From assembly GCA_029252195.1 (NCBI GenBank), contig JAQXBV010000080.1, positions 1 through 64,000 of the forward strand: 64,000 nucleotides of DNA, read 5' to 3'. Both the position numbers and the translations under genes were made by a program. The notes under the pieces are model-generated. The model made no database searches. It had not been told where the DNA came from and saw nothing but the letters and a program-made list of their open reading frames with translations. This DNA comes from Yoonia sp. (GTDB taxonomy: Bacteria; Pseudomonadota; Alphaproteobacteria; Rhodobacterales; Rhodobacteraceae). Below are positions 53,399 through 63,041 of the stretch, in pieces (positions within the stretch are counted from its first letter, which is position 1; every line of letters begins with the position of its first letter).

Positions 53399-53970
53399 TT
53401 GGTGATGGCCGAGATTGTTGGCCTGAACCCTGTCAGCGACGATTGTGAAAGCGCGGGATCGGCGCCCATGTTCATGGTCCACCACAGCTTGCCCGCAGGT
53501 TCTTGGAACCATGCAAAGCCCATGCGCCGCGCTTTTGGATCCAGAATAACGCTCCGTGTATCCGGTTGGCTCATCCATGCCGCCAGCGTTTCAAGCTCGG
53601 TTTCGTAGGATTCGGAGATATTCTCGCCGACGATCTGACCAAAGAAACCCACGCGGCGCGCCCTATCAAGCGGCGACGAGCCATCCGAACCAAACAGCCA
53701 AGGGCGGTTTTGTGCGGACATGTCGCGCGAGTGGGTGGCGGCGGCAGCTGTCAATTGCGCATCAAGCTCAACGGGAGATACCCCTGCGGCGCTGCGTAAC
53801 GTGTTGACGCTATCAAGCATGCGAAACTGAATGTCGCTGGTGTCATTTGGGCCGATTTTGTATACTTGCGGCAACGGAAGCCCGTCTGGCCCGATACGCG
53901 CGCGCGTTCCGCCCGAACAGGCCGCAAGAGCGGTAAGCGCCAAGCCAGCCAACATTTCACGTCTCAACAT
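53395..53970 (-). CDS. CAP/SCP-domain lipoprotein
   Basis: Lipobox ALAAC; MLDSVNTLRSAAGVSPVELDAQLTAAAATHSRDMSAQN, VGENIS. Confidence 0.85.
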   Translation of the reverse strand: MLRREMLAGLALTALAACSGGTRARIGPDGLPLPQVYKIGPNDTSDIQFRMLDSVNTLRSAAGVSPVELDAQLTAAAATHSRDMSAQNRPWLFGSDGSSPLDRARRVGFFGQIVGENISESYETELETLAAWMSQPDTRSVILDPKARRMGFAWFQEPAGKLWWTMNMGADPALSQSSLTGFRPTISAITN

Positions 53971-54124
53971 AGTAGCACCCATTCCATGAATCTAAGCTCT
54001 CTTAGCGCCTATATTGACACACTTCAAATGCTGTTCGGCAAAGCTCCGCCGTTCTGACAATTGTTTGATTTGCATGGTATGAGATTGAGCCCTAAAACCC
54101 CGCCATAGTCAGCACTGTAGACTG

Positions 54125-54730
54125 ATGGAGCATATGATGAGCAAGTTTCTGAATTCCAACCTATCGCGCCGCAGCTTTATCGCTGCGGCTGCCGCCTCGA
54201 TCGGCACTGGCGCTTTGGCACAAACCCAAAATAGCACCGAGATTGAGGCCGACATTTCTTCTGGTGTTTCGCGTAATATTTCGAGCTTCCGCTCGCTGGA
54301 TTGGCAGCCCTATTTCAGCAGCCTCGCAGGCGGCGCTGTTTTGGTTGATATTCAATCGCGTGCTTTGCACTACTGGTCTGAAGATCAAAGCGTTTATAAG
54401 CTTTATCCGACGTCTGTGCCGATGACAGACGATTTGACACGTAAGGGTCAGACCGAGATCACCCGCAAAGTGGAAGGTCCAGAATGGCGTCCGACGCCAT
54501 CCATGCGGGAGCGGAACCCAGAGTGGCCAGAATATATTGGCCCCGGTCCAGATAACCCACTTGGCACTCATGCGCTTTACCTGTCATGGCAGTATTACCG
54601 CATTCACGGCACGCATGACACGCGCAAGATCGGCCGTCGTTCATCCAACGGCTGTATCGGTATGTACAACGAGCATATCCAAGAGCTGTATGGTATGACG
54701 AGCGTCGGCACACAGGTCCTGTTGATCTAG
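54125..54730 (+). CDS. YkuD-family L,D-transpeptidase with Tat-like signal
   Basis: SRRSFIAAAAASIGTGALA; GPDNPLGTHALYLSWQYYRIHGT...RRSSNGCIGMYN. Confidence 0.92.
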   Translation: MEHMMSKFLNSNLSRRSFIAAAAASIGTGALAQTQNSTEIEADISSGVSRNISSFRSLDWQPYFSSLAGGAVLVDIQSRALHYWSEDQSVYKLYPTSVPMTDDLTRKGQTEITRKVEGPEWRPTPSMRERNPEWPEYIGPGPDNPLGTHALYLSWQYYRIHGTHDTRKIGRRSSNGCIGMYNEHIQELYGMTSVGTQVLLI

Positions 54731-54758
54731 GATCGCATTACAGATTTTCGGCAAGAAG

Positions 54759-54781
54759 CGGCGGGGTCTCCCCGCCGTTTT
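54759..54781 (+). terminator. Rho-independent terminator after the L,D-transpeptidase gene
   Basis: CGGCGGGG-TCT-CCCCGCCG followed by TTTT. Confidence 0.85.
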
Positions 54782-54784
54782 GCG

Positions 54785-55846
54785 TTAGCGGATAACCCAG
54801 CCGAGCAAGTTCTCGTCAATGATACCGCAAAGTGCGGCAATATGGGCGGGGTCATCATTGAGGCAGGGAATATAGGTGAACTGCTCGCCACCTGCATGTT
54901 CAAAGCTTTCTTTGATCTCTTCGTTGATCTCTTCGAGTGTCTCGATGCAATCGGCGGAAAAGGCGGGCGCACATATCGCGATATTCTTGACGCCTTCGTC
55001 CTTGGCCAAACGCGCGACTTCTTCAACCGTATAGGGTTTCAGCCATTCTTCGCGCCCAAAGACGGATTGGAACGTGGTTCTTATTTCGGTATCTTCCCAG
55101 CCCAACCGCTCCTTGAGCAGTCGCGTCGTTTTCTGACATTGGCAGTGATAGGGATCACCTTCGCGCAGATAGCGTTGCGGCATCCCGTGATAGGAACAGA
55201 TCAACAGCTCGGGCTTTTTGTCGAGTTTCGCATAAGCGGTCTCGATGGATTGTGCGAGCGCGTCGATATAGGCGGGATCTTCGAAATAGGGCGCAACAAC
55301 GCGGGCAATCGGCTGCCATTTCTCATCCATCAAGGCGCGGAAGAATTGGTCGTTTGCCGTGGCCGATGTAGCCCCCGCGTAATGCGGATAAAGCGGAAAG
55401 AAGAGGATCTTGGTGCAACCGGCCTCGACCATTTCACGGACCTTGGATTTGGTCGACGGATTGCCGTAGCGCATGCAGAAATCAACCATGACATTCTCGC
55501 CGTAACGGTCGGCCATCGTTTTCTTGATCGCCGCTGTCTGCTGCTTTGTGATCGTCAGAAGCGGACTTTCGTCGGCTTCGTTGTTCCAGATCGACCGATA
55601 ATTTGCGCCAGATTTCGACGGGCGGGTGGTCAGAATGACCAACTGCAAAAGCGGCTGCCAAAGCCAAGCGGAATAATCCACCACGCGCTTATCGGACAGG
55701 AATTCGTTCAAATAGCGCCGCATCGACCAATAATCCGTCGCATCTGGCGTGCCTAGATTGGCGACCAAAACACCGACTTTCGCGGGCTTGATCTTGGGGT
55801 GGTCTTTTGGCGCGTGCATTGGGCAAACGGCGATTTGGTCAGTCAT
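54785..55846 (-). CDS. hemH: ferrochelatase
   Basis: GVLVANLGTPDATDYWSMRRYLNEFLSDKRVVD, LLICSYHGMPQRYLREGDPYHCQC. Confidence 0.95.
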   Translation of the reverse strand: MTDQIAVCPMHAPKDHPKIKPAKVGVLVANLGTPDATDYWSMRRYLNEFLSDKRVVDYSAWLWQPLLQLVILTTRPSKSGANYRSIWNNEADESPLLTITKQQTAAIKKTMADRYGENVMVDFCMRYGNPSTKSKVREMVEAGCTKILFFPLYPHYAGATSATANDQFFRALMDEKWQPIARVVAPYFEDPAYIDALAQSIETAYAKLDKKPELLICSYHGMPQRYLREGDPYHCQCQKTTRLLKERLGWEDTEIRTTFQSVFGREEWLKPYTVEEVARLAKDEGVKNIAICAPAFSADCIETLEEINEEIKESFEHAGGEQFTYIPCLNDDPAHIAALCGIIDENLLGWVIR

Positions 55847-55891
55847 GTGATGTTCCTCTTTGCGCGAGACCTAGTGGGAATGTGTTGCGCG

Positions 55892-56725
55892 TCAATCTTT
55901 GCCGTTCAGCGGCTTTTCTTTTGTGCCCAGCGCGTCGGCCAAACGTGTTGTCGCACTTCCTGGGCGGAGCGGTGTTGGCTGGTTGTCCGCTGGCGCCCAG
56001 CCGGTCAGCGTGATCACTTCAAAGGTCGCGTCGATGCGACCGTCATCGTTCGAGAAATTCTCGGCATAAACAGAGGCAGCTTCGGTGATGATATTGCGCA
56101 TCGTGAAGTGGCGTGGCCTATGGGCCAAGGCATTGGTTTCGCCCATCTTGCGCAGATCATGCATCAGATGAAACAGGTTCGCGTAATTCACAGTATAGGG
56201 CGCACCGTCGGCAACAGGCAGGGCAAAACCCGCGCGTTGCAACAGCGCCCCAAGGTCGCGAATTTCACCCATCGGGGCGATGCGCGGGGAAAGACCACCT
56301 GCGACAACCGCTTCGGCCTCGGCCAAAGAGGCGCGCAGCTCATGGAGGGTCTGACCCCCAAAACAGGCGGCCAAAAATAGGCCATCTGGTTTAAGAGCAT
56401 GCCGACACTGCACCAACTGCCCCACGGGATCGTTTGCCCAATGCAGGGCCATCGTATGGAGGACCAGATCATAGGTTTCCGTTTCAAGGGCAATGACTTC
56501 GTCATCTGCCACAACGGTCGCATCTGGGAATTGATTTTGCCAGAAATCGGGAAAGCCCGTCACAATCGCCACTGACGTAAAGGTTCTGTTAACCTCTATG
56601 AGTCTTTCCTTAAACTCATCGGCGACGAGTTCGTGTAAAAACAAGGCGTCCGAAACGGCGCGCTTGCGGTTGCGCAGAAGCGCTGGACGATCTGTGAGTT
56701 GCGGCATTTTTTCCATAAAGACCAT
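55892..56725 (-). CDS. SAM-dependent methyltransferase fold protein (BioC/NDUFAF5-like)
   Basis: YDLVLHTMALHWANDPVGQLVQCRHALKPDGLFLAACFGGQTLHELR; start uncertain (56706, 56715 or 56725). Confidence 0.78.
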   Translation of the reverse strand: MVFMEKMPQLTDRPALLRNRKRAVSDALFLHELVADEFKERLIEVNRTFTSVAIVTGFPDFWQNQFPDATVVADDEVIALETETYDLVLHTMALHWANDPVGQLVQCRHALKPDGLFLAACFGGQTLHELRASLAEAEAVVAGGLSPRIAPMGEIRDLGALLQRAGFALPVADGAPYTVNYANLFHLMHDLRKMGETNALAHRPRHFTMRNIITEAASVYAENFSNDDGRIDATFEVITLTGWAPADNQPTPLRPGSATTRLADALGTKEKPLNGKD

Positions 56726-56738
56726 TTAGGGTGCAATC

Positions 56739-57461
56739 ATGTGGATGCAAAGCGTCATTCGAGCAATTTATCCGTCCCATTGCGTCGCATGTGATGCGCC
56801 GTCCGAAGGTGACTTCGGGCTTTGCGGGGCCTGCTGGCGTGAAACGCATTTCATTGGAGCGACGATCTGCGACAAATGCGGCACCCAATTGCCGGGGGAT
56901 CATGTCGCCGAAGATCTGATCTGCGACGATTGTATGACGATTGCGCGACCTTGGGATAAGGGGCGCGCGGTCTTGGCGTATTCAGGCATTGGGCGCAAAT
57001 TGGTGTTGTCGCTCAAGCATGGTGATCGCACGGATTTGGCGCAACCAGTCGCGAGATGGATGGCGCGGCTTGCTAGGCCATTGTTGGCACATGATACTCT
57101 TTTGATCCCCGTCCCGCTACATCGCATCCGCCTGATTCAGCGGCGTTACAACCAATCGGCCCTTTTGGTGAATGTGTTGGGTGGTTTGCTGGCGCGCGAA
57201 ACTTGCGTTGACGCACTTTTGCGCAGGCGGAATACTGCGCCACTCAAGGGGCTGAGCCGAGACGCGCGATTTGCCGCTTTGGCGGATGCCATTCACCCGA
57301 ACCCGAGCCAGATGGCAATTCTCAAAGATCGGCATGTGTTGTTGGTTGACGATGTCATGACCTCGGGCGCAACGCTCGCCGCCTGCACAGAGGTAATTAT
57401 GTCAGCTGGCGCACGAGGCGTTAATATCCTGACACTGGCAAGAACTGTAAAAGATGCCTAA
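56739..57461 (+). CDS. comF: ComF family phosphoribosyltransferase-like protein
   Basis: CVACDAPSEGDFGLCGACW zinc finger, RRYNQSALL, VLLVDDVMTSGATLAAC. Confidence 0.92.
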   Translation: MWMQSVIRAIYPSHCVACDAPSEGDFGLCGACWRETHFIGATICDKCGTQLPGDHVAEDLICDDCMTIARPWDKGRAVLAYSGIGRKLVLSLKHGDRTDLAQPVARWMARLARPLLAHDTLLIPVPLHRIRLIQRRYNQSALLVNVLGGLLARETCVDALLRRRNTAPLKGLSRDARFAALADAIHPNPSQMAILKDRHVLLVDDVMTSGATLAACTEVIMSAGARGVNILTLARTVKDA

Positions 57462-57492
57462 ATAGGGGCGGAACAGTTTAAGGATCAGCCAG

Positions 57493-57750
57493 ATGAAGCC
57501 TGTCGAGCTCTATACAAAAAACACATGCGGTTATTGCCACGCGGCCAAGCGCCTTTTGGCGGCGAAGGGTGTCAGCTTCACCGAGACTGATATTAACGCG
57601 CATCCCGAAGAGCGCGCCAAGATGATCCAGTGGTCGAATGGCGGGCGCACTGTGCCCCAGATCTTTATCGGTGGCACGCCGATCGGCGGATACGACGATC
57701 TCAACGCCCTTGATCGCGCGGGCAAACTGGACGCGCTTTTGAAAGGATGA
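57493..57750 (+). CDS. grxC: glutaredoxin 3
   Basis: VELYTKNTCGYCHAAKRLLAAKGV, RTVPQIFIGGTPIGGYDDL. Confidence 0.95.
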   Translation: MKPVELYTKNTCGYCHAAKRLLAAKGVSFTETDINAHPEERAKMIQWSNGGRTVPQIFIGGTPIGGYDDLNALDRAGKLDALLKG

Positions 57751-58577
57751 AAACCGCTCTCCTTCAGCTTTGCGCAAGCGATAGCCCGCGTGACAACCTG
57801 ATCACGACACGGGCGTTTCTGCGCGAGGCGGCAGGGCAGGGTGCGCAGTTTGTGTTGACGCCTGAGGTGACGAATTGCGTGTCGGCCAGTCGGGCGCATC
57901 AGATTGAGGTTTTGCAGCACGAATCCGATGATCTCACCCTCAAGGGGTTGCAATCCGAGGCGGCCGAGCTTGGGATATGGCTTTCGATCGGATCACTTGC
58001 GCTGAAAACGGATGACGTGGATGGGCGGTTTGCCAATCGGTCGTTCCTGATTAATCCGAAAGGGGAAATCGTCGCGCGATACGACAAAATCCATATGTTT
58101 GATGTGGATGTCAGTGAAACGGAATCTTACCGCGAATCTGCTGGCTATCGCCCCGGAGATCGCGCGGTTGTCGCGCAAACCCCGTTCGGCAATGTCGGCT
58201 TGTCGATTTGTTATGATCTGCGGTTTGCCTATCTGTATCGGGCATTGGCGCAGGCCGGCGCGGATATCCTCCTTGTCCCTTCGGCCTTTTCGACAGTGAC
58301 TGGTGCTGCGCATTGGCAGGCGCTTTTGCAAGCACGGGCCATTGAAACCGGTTGCTTCGTCCTTGCGGCGGCGCAAGCAGGGGTCCATGCCGCATCAGCG
58401 GGCAAACCCCGCGAAACCTATGGGCACAGCATGGCCATTTCGCCGTGGGGCGAAATTTTTGTGGATGCAGGGACCGAAATTGGTCCAGTATTGATTGATC
58501 TTAACGTCAAGGAAGTGTCACATGCGCGTAACCGTATCGCCGCGCTCAAACACGATCGCGCCTTCAAAGGCCCTTAA
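57747..58577 (+). CDS. carbon-nitrogen hydrolase (Nit1-like)
   Basis: LTPEVTN, YDKIHMFDVDV, VGLSICYDLRFAYLYRALAQAGADILLVPSAF. Confidence 0.9.
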   Translation: MKTALLQLCASDSPRDNLITTRAFLREAAGQGAQFVLTPEVTNCVSASRAHQIEVLQHESDDLTLKGLQSEAAELGIWLSIGSLALKTDDVDGRFANRSFLINPKGEIVARYDKIHMFDVDVSETESYRESAGYRPGDRAVVAQTPFGNVGLSICYDLRFAYLYRALAQAGADILLVPSAFSTVTGAAHWQALLQARAIETGCFVLAAAQAGVHAASAGKPRETYGHSMAISPWGEIFVDAGTEIGPVLIDLNVKEVSHARNRIAALKHDRAFKGP

Positions 58578-59020
58578 TGTCAGATTCGACCCAAAACCTA
58601 GCAGTGACGCTATTCAGTGAAATCCTAGCTGTGGACCAATTGGCCCGCAGCTATCTCACGCGCGTGCTGCCAAAGGGGATGGAGCTGTCGCATTTCTCGG
58701 TTCTCAATCACCTTGCACATGCGGGTGTGGAACGCTCGCCCGCTCAATTGGCCCGCACTTTCCACCTGACGCGCGGGGCCATGACGAACACATTGAGCAA
58801 GCTGGAATGGGCGGGTTGGGTGCATATTCGGCCCGACTGGGAAGATGCGCGGCGCAAAATGGTCTCGATTAGCCCCTCTGGCATCGCCGCCCGTGATGCG
58901 GCTGTCGTTGCGATCGCGCCGGTCATTGCCGAGGTCGTCGATACCGTAGGCGCCGATCGGGTGCGCATCGCATTGCCCGTTTTGCGCGAAATGCGGATGA
59001 AGCTGTCGAAGGACGAATAG
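58577..59020 (+). CDS. MarR-family transcriptional regulator
   Basis: FSVLNHLAHAGVERSPAQLARTFHLTRGAMTNTLSKLEWAGWVHIRPDWEDARRKMVSIS. Confidence 0.92.
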   Translation: MSDSTQNLAVTLFSEILAVDQLARSYLTRVLPKGMELSHFSVLNHLAHAGVERSPAQLARTFHLTRGAMTNTLSKLEWAGWVHIRPDWEDARRKMVSISPSGIAARDAAVVAIAPVIAEVVDTVGADRVRIALPVLREMRMKLSKDE

Positions 59021-59023
59021 ACC

Positions 59024-59764
59024 TTAAGGTTTAATCGCCGCAGTGACGTAGTTGACCGACAAATCCTTGTCAGAGATCGACCATGTGAAGCGCGCGAAGT
59101 TGAACACAAACCCTTTGCGATCCACTGGCTCTAGTCTCGCATTTGCCAAAAGCTTGAATAACTCGTCTGGGGTGATGAATTTTGCCCATTCGTGCGTGCC
59201 CTTCGGCAGCCAGCGCATCACCCACTCCGCCCCGACAATGGCCATGGCGAAGGACTTTGGATTCCGATTGATGGTCGAGCAGATGTGCAAGCCACCTGAC
59301 TTCAAGAGTTGCTGACAGGCGGTCAGGTAGCCCAGCGGATCTGCCACATGCTCGACGACTTCCATGTTCAGAACCACGTCAAACTGCTCGCCCGCAGCGG
59401 CCATTGCTTCGGCTGTTGTGTGGCGATAGTCGACGACCAGCCCCGATTTTTCGGCGTGAATTCTGGCTACGGGGATATTACGCTCAGCGGCGTCCGCCCC
59501 CACGATCGTCGCGCCCAAGCGTGCCATCGGTTCGCAAAGAAGCCCGCCACCGCAGCCGATATCGAGAATGCGCAGTCCTTTGAACGGCGTTGGCGTATTC
59601 AGGTCGCGCCCGAACTCGGCGGCAATCTGTTGCGTGATATAACCAAGCCGGACGGGATTCATCATATGCAGCGGCTTGAACTTGCCCTCCAGATCCCACC
59701 ATTCGGCGGCCATTGCCTCGAATTTGGCAATTTCAGCGGGATCAACGGTGTTGGTGGCTTGCAT
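59024..59764 (-). CDS. ubiG: ubiquinone biosynthesis O-methyltransferase UbiG
   Basis: [55 protein letters not shown]. Confidence 0.95.
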   Translation of the reverse strand: MQATNTVDPAEIAKFEAMAAEWWDLEGKFKPLHMMNPVRLGYITQQIAAEFGRDLNTPTPFKGLRILDIGCGGGLLCEPMARLGATIVGADAAERNIPVARIHAEKSGLVVDYRHTTAEAMAAAGEQFDVVLNMEVVEHVADPLGYLTACQQLLKSGGLHICSTINRNPKSFAMAIVGAEWVMRWLPKGTHEWAKFITPDELFKLLANARLEPVDRKGFVFNFARFTWSISDKDLSVNYVTAAIKP

Positions 59765-59819
59765 TGTCGGCTCCAGTTTTCGCGTGGTCGTTTGAATTCA
59801 GACGCTATATAGTCCGAAT

Positions 59820-60809
59820 ATGGACAAAGTCTTAGGTCAAAAACGCGCAGTGTCGCATCTTTATCCTCCGATTGACCCTTTCGACCAGCGTATGCTGGAC
59901 GTGGGCTATGGGCATGTTGTTTATGTCGAGCAATGCGGGCGACCTGATGGCATTCCAGTTGTCGTGCTTCATGGCGGCCCTGGCGGTGGCTGTAGCCCGA
60001 CGATGCGGCGTTACTTCGATCCCGATATCTTTCGTATCATTCTGTTTGATCAGCGCGGCTGTGGTCGGTCGCGACCCCATGCCAGCGTCGAGGCGAACAC
60101 GACATGGCACCTCGTGGCAGACATCGAATTGATCCGTGAAACGCTCGGTATCACTGCGTGGATCGTGTTCGGCGGAAGTTGGGGCGCCACCCTCTCGCTT
60201 GTCTATGCGCAAGCATATCCGTCTTGCGCTGCGGCGCTGGTTTTGCGTGGCGTGTTTTTGATGACGAAGCCGGAAATTGATTGGTTCTATGGCGGCGGCG
60301 CTGGCAAGTTCTGGCCCGATCTTTGGGAGCGCTTTGAAGGATTGATCCCCCACGAAGAGCGCGGTGATCTGGTTGCGGCCTATCATAAGCGGCTTTTTTC
60401 GGGGGACCGCAGTTCCGAGATGACCCATGCAAGGGCTTGGGCCAATTGGGAAAATGCGCTTGCGTCGATTGATAGCAACGGGATCACGGGCGAGGCCCCA
60501 TCCGAATATGTGCGGGCCTTTGCGCGACTGGAAAACCACTATTTCGTCAATGATGGATTCCTGTCCGAAGACCAGCAAATCCTTAATCAAATGGACAAAA
60601 TCGCGCATATCCCTGCCGTGATCGTGCAGGGGCGTTATGATATGATTTGCCCGCCGGTTTCTGCCTATAAACTGGCATCCCGCTGGCCCGCCGCGCGGCT
60701 CGCTATGATCGGGCGGGCGGGTCACGCTCTGTCGGAATTCGGGATTAGCGCAGAGTTGGTGCGTAGCATGGATGCTATCGGAGCCGCGCCAGAGGCGCTC
60801 CGTCTTTAG
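59820..60809 (+). CDS. pip: prolyl iminopeptidase
   Basis: VVVLHGGPGGGCSPTMRRYFDP, FDQRGCGRSRPHA, VFGGSWGATLSLVYAQ. Confidence 0.94.
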   Translation: MDKVLGQKRAVSHLYPPIDPFDQRMLDVGYGHVVYVEQCGRPDGIPVVVLHGGPGGGCSPTMRRYFDPDIFRIILFDQRGCGRSRPHASVEANTTWHLVADIELIRETLGITAWIVFGGSWGATLSLVYAQAYPSCAAALVLRGVFLMTKPEIDWFYGGGAGKFWPDLWERFEGLIPHEERGDLVAAYHKRLFSGDRSSEMTHARAWANWENALASIDSNGITGEAPSEYVRAFARLENHYFVNDGFLSEDQQILNQMDKIAHIPAVIVQGRYDMICPPVSAYKLASRWPAARLAMIGRAGHALSEFGISAELVRSMDAIGAAPEALRL

Positions 60810-60837
60810 CCTTTACAGCTAAGGTTCAGCCGTTAAG

Positions 60838-61857
60838 GTGAAGCCTGAGAAAACGGGGAAGACCAACTTGGGCAACGTCCTGACTATCGTACTACAGCGT
60901 TTGGCCTTTGGCCTCATAACGCTCCTGATTGTTTCAATGGTGATTTTTATCGCCGTTAACTTGCTTCCTGGCGACTTTGCAGAATTGATTCTCGGACAAG
61001 GCGCCACGCCCGAAGCGGTTGCCTCCATTCGCCATGATCTTGGCTTGGACCAATCTTTGGTGACACGCTATTTCGGTTGGCTTGGCGGGATGTTGACGGG
61101 TAATCTTGGCACCAGCTTTGCGCAATTGAATTTCCAGACGAACCTTGGCGGCGGTGGTGGCGTGACGGTTGCAGAGCAAATTGCGCCGCGTTTTGCCAAT
61201 ACGATGTTCTTGGCCTCGGTGACGGCGATGATCGCGGTGCCGATTGCCGTGACTTTGGGCATCCTTGCCGCGCTTTACCGCAACACGGTGTTTGACCGCG
61301 CCACGAATATTCTGACGTTGAGTTCGATCAGTAGTCCGGAGTTCTTCATGGCCTACATCCTGATCCTCTTCCTCTCCGTGCTGAACCCGATCCTGCCCTC
61401 CTTGTCGAACATCTATGACGGTATGGCCTTCGGTGAGCGTCTTGAAAAAACGCTTTTGCCTGCGCTGACGCTGACGCTTGTCGTGACCGCCCATATGATG
61501 CGAATGACGCGTGCGGCGATTATCAACCTTCTTGCCAGCCCTTACATCGAGATGGCGCGGCTCAAGGGCATGTCGCCCATGCGCGTGATTGTAAAACATG
61601 CGCTGCCAAATGCGCTTGCGCCGATCATCAACGTGATTGCGCTGAACCTTGCTTATCTCGTCACTGGCGTTGTCGTCGTTGAGGTGGTTTTCGTTTATCC
61701 GGGGATCGGGCAGTTGTTCGTGGATAGCGTGAAGATCCGGGACATTCCTGTTGTGCAGGCCTGCTGCCTGATTTTTGCTGCGGCCTATATCCTGTTGAAC
61801 CTGACTGCCGACATCTTGTCGACCCTGTCGAACCCACGTTTGAGGCACCCGAAATGA
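60838..61857 (+). CDS. peptide/oligopeptide ABC transporter permease (DppB-like)
   Basis: QRLAFGLITLLIVSMVIFIAVNLLPGD, RMTRAAIINLLASPYIEMARLKGMSPMRVIVKHALPNAL; GTG start. Confidence 0.92.
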   Translation: MKPEKTGKTNLGNVLTIVLQRLAFGLITLLIVSMVIFIAVNLLPGDFAELILGQGATPEAVASIRHDLGLDQSLVTRYFGWLGGMLTGNLGTSFAQLNFQTNLGGGGGVTVAEQIAPRFANTMFLASVTAMIAVPIAVTLGILAALYRNTVFDRATNILTLSSISSPEFFMAYILILFLSVLNPILPSLSNIYDGMAFGERLEKTLLPALTLTLVVTAHMMRMTRAAIINLLASPYIEMARLKGMSPMRVIVKHALPNALAPIINVIALNLAYLVTGVVVVEVVFVYPGIGQLFVDSVKIRDIPVVQACCLIFAAAYILLNLTADILSTLSNPRLRHPK

Positions 61858-63041
61858 GCGCAGTTTTCAATATCGCGCTGGGCATCGCCCTTATTGCGGC
61901 CCTCGCTTGGGTGTTCCGGTTGGCTGGTCAAAAAGTGACAGGCAACGCCCCGCGTTTCCGCGATATGCCGTTTGGCGTGGCCTTTGGTTATATCCTTGGG
62001 GCGCTTGTTCTCGTGTGGTTGATTTGGGCGTTTGTGCAGTCGCGCAGTGCTGATCTGGTCACCGCGAATAAATTCTTTTTCCTCGGTCTCGCGATCAAGG
62101 GCTTTCTCTTGTTTGCGGCTGCCGCTTGGGTATTTCGTCTGCTTGGTCGGCACATCGGCACGGCAGGCACGCGCAAGCTTTTCCGCACTATCCCGCTGAC
62201 CGCCGCCTTTGGTATCCTTGTGATTATCGTTTACGCAATTCTCGCCATTTTCGCGAATGTGATTGCTCCGCATGGGCAGGACGAGATTTTGCAGGGTGTC
62301 GCGGCGAACATCATTCCGGGGAGTGATCCTGATTTTCCCCTTGGGACAGATCAGATCGGGCGCGATATTCTTTCCCGTCTCATTTATGGTGCGCAGAATA
62401 CGGTTGGCATCGCCTTCGCAACAACACTTCTGGCGTTCTTTATCGGCGGCAGCCTTGGCTTTCTCGCTGCCGTGGTGGGCGGCTGGACGGATCAGATCCT
62501 GAGCCGCGGCGTTGACGTTCTCATGGCGATCCCGTCGCTGATTTTCGCACTGTTGTTGATGACGATTGCGAGTGTTTGGTCGTCGCGCTTGGGCATTCCG
62601 CTCACCGTATTCATGGTCCTGATTATTGCGGTCATCGATAGCACGCGGGTGTTCCGCCTTGCGCGCGCCGTGGGGCAAAACATCGTCGTCATGGATTACA
62701 TCGAAGCGGCCAAGTTGCGCGGCGAGGGGATGTGGTATCTTGTGTTCAAGGAAATCCTTCCGAACGCGACCGCGCCGCTGTTGGCCGAATTTGGGCTGCG
62801 CTTCTGCTTTGTCTTCCTGACGATTGCGGCGCTGTCATTCCTTGGCGTTGGCATTCAACCACCCTTGGCGGATTGGGGCACGATGGTGCGCGATCTCGCG
62901 GCCTTCATCAGCTACGCACAGTTCGCGCCGTTGGTTGCGACATTGCCCTTGCTTGCGGCGGGCGCGATCGCTTTGCTGACCGTCGCTGTCAACTTTGTCG
63001 TCGACTGGATGCTACAAAAATCATCGGGGCTGAAAGAATGA
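61854..63041 (+). CDS. peptide/oligopeptide ABC transporter permease (DppC-like)
   Basis: PLGTDQIGRDILSRLIYGAQNTVGIAF, DYIEAAKLRGEGMWYLVFKEILPNATAPL. Confidence 0.92.
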   Translation: MSAVFNIALGIALIAALAWVFRLAGQKVTGNAPRFRDMPFGVAFGYILGALVLVWLIWAFVQSRSADLVTANKFFFLGLAIKGFLLFAAAAWVFRLLGRHIGTAGTRKLFRTIPLTAAFGILVIIVYAILAIFANVIAPHGQDEILQGVAANIIPGSDPDFPLGTDQIGRDILSRLIYGAQNTVGIAFATTLLAFFIGGSLGFLAAVVGGWTDQILSRGVDVLMAIPSLIFALLLMTIASVWSSRLGIPLTVFMVLIIAVIDSTRVFRLARAVGQNIVVMDYIEAAKLRGEGMWYLVFKEILPNATAPLLAEFGLRFCFVFLTIAALSFLGVGIQPPLADWGTMVRDLAAFISYAQFAPLVATLPLLAAGAIALLTVAVNFVVDWMLQKSSGLKE

